A stretch of 64,000 nt of DNA. Source: Arcicella rosea (GTDB taxonomy: Bacteria > Bacteroidota > Bacteroidia > Cytophagales > Spirosomataceae). The notes under the pieces were generated by a model. It searched no databases and was not told the origin of the DNA. It saw only the letters and a program-made list of their open reading frames with translations. How positions within the stretch are numbered: the stretch's first letter is position 1; every line of letters begins with the position of its first letter. The DNA lies in contig NZ_JACHKT010000019.1 in assembly GCF_014204325.1 (NCBI RefSeq), forward strand, positions 1-64,000, in the 5' to 3' direction. Of the stretch, positions 62,157 to 64,000 are shown one piece after another. Both the position numbers and the translations under genes were made by a program.

Positions 62157-62993
62157 CTACAAATCTCCTTTTAATTGATAAGTCAACACAGGTAAAGGAG
62201 AACTAATGATTACTTGCTTAGATTTACTTGGGTCAATAATCTGACTTAAAAAGTTACGGTGATGTGCAGCCAAGACAATTAAATCAGCACTTTGGGCTTT
62301 GGCTGTTTTCAAAATACCATCTGTTACATTTTCGGCAGTAACCTTTGTAATCTCAAAGTCTTCTTTCACAAAAGTACCCTTAATCTGGTCTATAAATTGT
62401 TGGTCAGATTGAATATCAGGTTCAAAAGAAGCTTCCACTTTTACTAGATTCACTTTAGCACCAAGCTTCTTAGCCAATGCAAATACTTCTGCCAAAACAT
62501 CGCATTCTTCATATTCTAGTTGAGTAGCATACAAAATTTGTTTGATGCCTACATTTTCTAATTGTTGCGGAATTGCTAATACTGGGATAGAAGCCTTAGC
62601 GGTAATATGTGCCGCATTACTTCCGATTAATTTATTAAAAAATCCACCAGAGCCAGTTCTACCAATGATTAATAAATCAATTTCATGTTCAGCAATGGCA
62701 TCAAAAACCCCAGAAGAAACATCATTGAGTTCAAGCAAGGTTTCGTGTTCGATTCCAGCCTCCTCAAGCTGTTTTACTAAAGGGACAAATTTAGCTTTCA
62801 TACTTTCATGCTGTTCATTCATTGCCTCTTGCATCATCAACGAATCCGCATAAACACCAGGCTCTACAAAATATGGCAAATAAGTATGTATTAAATAAAC
62901 TTTAGCCTCATAAACCTTTGCGATGAGCGAAGCATATTCCAAAGCTTTGTGAGAATTCTCGGAGAAATCTGTTGCAACTAAAATGTTTTTCAT
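62157..62993 (-). CDS. Universal stress protein, two domains
   Basis: A 278-residue cytosolic protein made of two UspA-like domains (about 1-145 and 150-276). Domain 1 has the ATP-binding loop IIGRTGSGGFFNKLIGSNAAHI (about 110-131). Domain 2 starts with IKQILYATQLEY and ends DLIVLAAHHRNF...SPLPVLTY, which lacks a clear GxxG loop, so only the first domain may bind nucleotide. Proteins of this type support survival under stress. It stands alone; a stretch of low-complexity 'actcacaactc' text (62125-62157) sits just beyond its stop. Confidence 0.92.
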   Translation of the reverse strand: MKNILVATDFSENSHKALEYASLIAKVYEAKVYLIHTYLPYFVEPGVYADSLMMQEAMNEQHESMKAKFVPLVKQLEEAGIEHETLLELNDVSSGVFDAIAEHEIDLLIIGRTGSGGFFNKLIGSNAAHITAKASIPVLAIPQQLENVGIKQILYATQLEYEECDVLAEVFALAKKLGAKVNLVKVEASFEPDIQSDQQFIDQIKGTFVKEDFEITKVTAENVTDGILKTAKAQSADLIVLAAHHRNFLSQIIDPSKSKQVIISSPLPVLTYQLKGDL

Positions 62994-63288
62994 GGTTTTG
63001 TTGGTTTAATATGAAATTCTTTTGAAATCTATCTTTATTTCTAATTTTAAATATTAGCTTTTATATGAAAATAGCTATGTCCTAAGTATTATACTTTTAT
63101 TAAAAAATACGATAGTTCAATATTTTCTTTATGTCTATCCATTACAACAAAAAATTATGCTAACCTCATTGAAAGTATTTATATCAGAATAAATGTTCTC
63201 AACAAATTTGATAATTTTACACACTCATTAATTTTATCCTACTAATACTGATACTATTTAGTTAACGCAACCTTAAAACTACCATTTG

Positions 63289-64000
63289 ATGAACGACAAT
63301 AAGTACTTAACCTTTATCACAGACGAGCATCTGCTTTACTGTATTAGTAATCTTCATTCGGCTTATCTGAAAGCAAGAAGTAATGTTACCAAAAAGAATT
63401 TTTATTCGAATAAAGTTGACACAATAAAGCTTACTTTCGATGCAAAGTTTAATGATATTGATGAGGAGAACCTTATTCAAGCGGAAATTTTAAGGCAAAT
63501 TGATAAATCTTTCAATAATTCAATTGGTACTTTTCACGAGCAAATTTTAGGTGGAATTGATGGCTTTGAAATAGGTAATTTAAGTGGTTTTGATGTTAAA
63601 GCAGCAGACGATACGCTTTTCGCTGATATAAAAAACAAGCATAATACAATGAATAGTAGCTCTGCTGAAAGTCTATTTCAAAAATTAGCACGATATGCCG
63701 ACAACTATAAACAGGCAAAGTGCTATTGGGTACAGATTTTGGCAAAAGGAAGTTTTAATGAACGTTGGACAGGTGAAATAAATGGCAAAGAATACAGTCA
63801 TAGCAGAGTTTTTAAAATTTCTGGAGACCAATTTTATGCTTTACTTACTGGACAAGAAGATGCACTTTATCAATTATACAAAGTACTTCCTCTTGCCATT
63901 GAAAACTATCTTAGTTCATTAAATCAGCAGGTAGCATCAACAAAGAATTCGGCTTTGGATGAAATCAAGTCTGAAACGATTGTTTCTGAAAGAAGTATTT
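63289..64000 (+). CDS. Eco47II-family type II restriction endonuclease (partial)
   Basis: The open frame starts at ATG 63289 (MNDNKYLTFITDEHLLYC) and runs off the window edge after 237 codons. It is recognisable as the Eco47II/Sau96I group, cutting GGNCC: KKNFYSNKVDTIKLTFDAKF, then ILRQIDKSFNNSIGTFHEQILG and FADIKNKHNTMNSSS. The PD-(D/E)xK core is D102 (GFDVKA), D113 and K115 (ADIKNK). The family is about 240 residues, so only a few are missing. The partner cytosine methyltransferase should lie just beyond the window. The 295 bp before it hold no gene. Confidence 0.85.
   Translation, partial: MNDNKYLTFITDEHLLYCISNLHSAYLKARSNVTKKNFYSNKVDTIKLTFDAKFNDIDEENLIQAEILRQIDKSFNNSIGTFHEQILGGIDGFEIGNLSGFDVKAADDTLFADIKNKHNTMNSSSAESLFQKLARYADNYKQAKCYWVQILAKGSFNERWTGEINGKEYSHSRVFKISGDQFYALLTGQEDALYQLYKVLPLAIENYLSSLNQQVASTKNSALDEIKSETIVSERSI

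Overview
The window is a piece of an AT-rich Bacteroidota chromosome, most likely from the order Cytophagales (Spirosomataceae-like; the genus cannot be fixed from sequence alone). The evidence is two SusC/SusD outer-membrane uptake pairs, one with an ECF sigma/FecR switch, a DUF3823 lipoprotein, many signal peptides and lipoboxes, near-absent Shine-Dalgarno signals, and several promoters of the Bacteroidota type TTG-N19/20-TAnnTTTG (for example at 4931, 26496, 29944 and 57898).

Layout. 1-2600 is accessory and decayed: a 50-bp perfect palindrome, the tail of an IS3-family transposase, a 21-bp tandem array, and a small cluster with a DUF7660 protein. 2621-7656 holds oligopeptidase B, a two-gene AAA ATPase (DUF3696) plus PIN-like nuclease cassette, and an SDR coupled to it. 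7749-15259 holds a secreted M20 amidohydrolase, a SusC/SusD pair and a DUF4349 lipoprotein. 15542-26464 is mostly core genome: a KAS III enzyme, two DEAD-box helicases, tsaD divergent from tamB, dapF and a DinB-family protein.

26584-40769 looks like an integrated island. It starts at a tRNA-Asp gene, and an 18-nt direct copy of the tRNA 3' end lies at 40752-40769. Between them are mcrBC, a seven-gene membrane/polyamine operon (SpeD homologue, DUF4178 zinc-ribbon membrane protein, a 57-residue membrane protein, DUF350, membrane-bound spermidine synthase-like protein, flavin amine-oxidase-like protein, polytopic membrane protein), an HxlR/azoreductase/SDR/AraC group, and a Fic protein with a dyad-rich leader. 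No integrase was seen.

40913-49230 is a regulated uptake locus: ECF sigma, FecR, an STN-bearing SusC, SusD and a DUF3823 lipoprotein. 49277-62993 is mixed: an arginyltransferase-like protein, a nucleotide cyclase, a desaturase/PhyH dioxygenase/truncated haemoglobin row, a lipoprotein adaptor-permease-ATPase export system, an Rpn-type nuclease, an iron alcohol dehydrogenase, a 13-copy 42-bp tandem array, an alpha/beta hydrolase and a double-domain universal stress protein. The window ends inside an Eco47II-type restriction endonuclease gene (GGNCC family).

Best candidates for something new are the membrane/polyamine operon, whose SpeD homologue lacks the usual catalytic Cys, and the AAA-PIN pair, whose effector start codon lies in a predicted hairpin. 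All domain names come from reading motifs; no database search was run.
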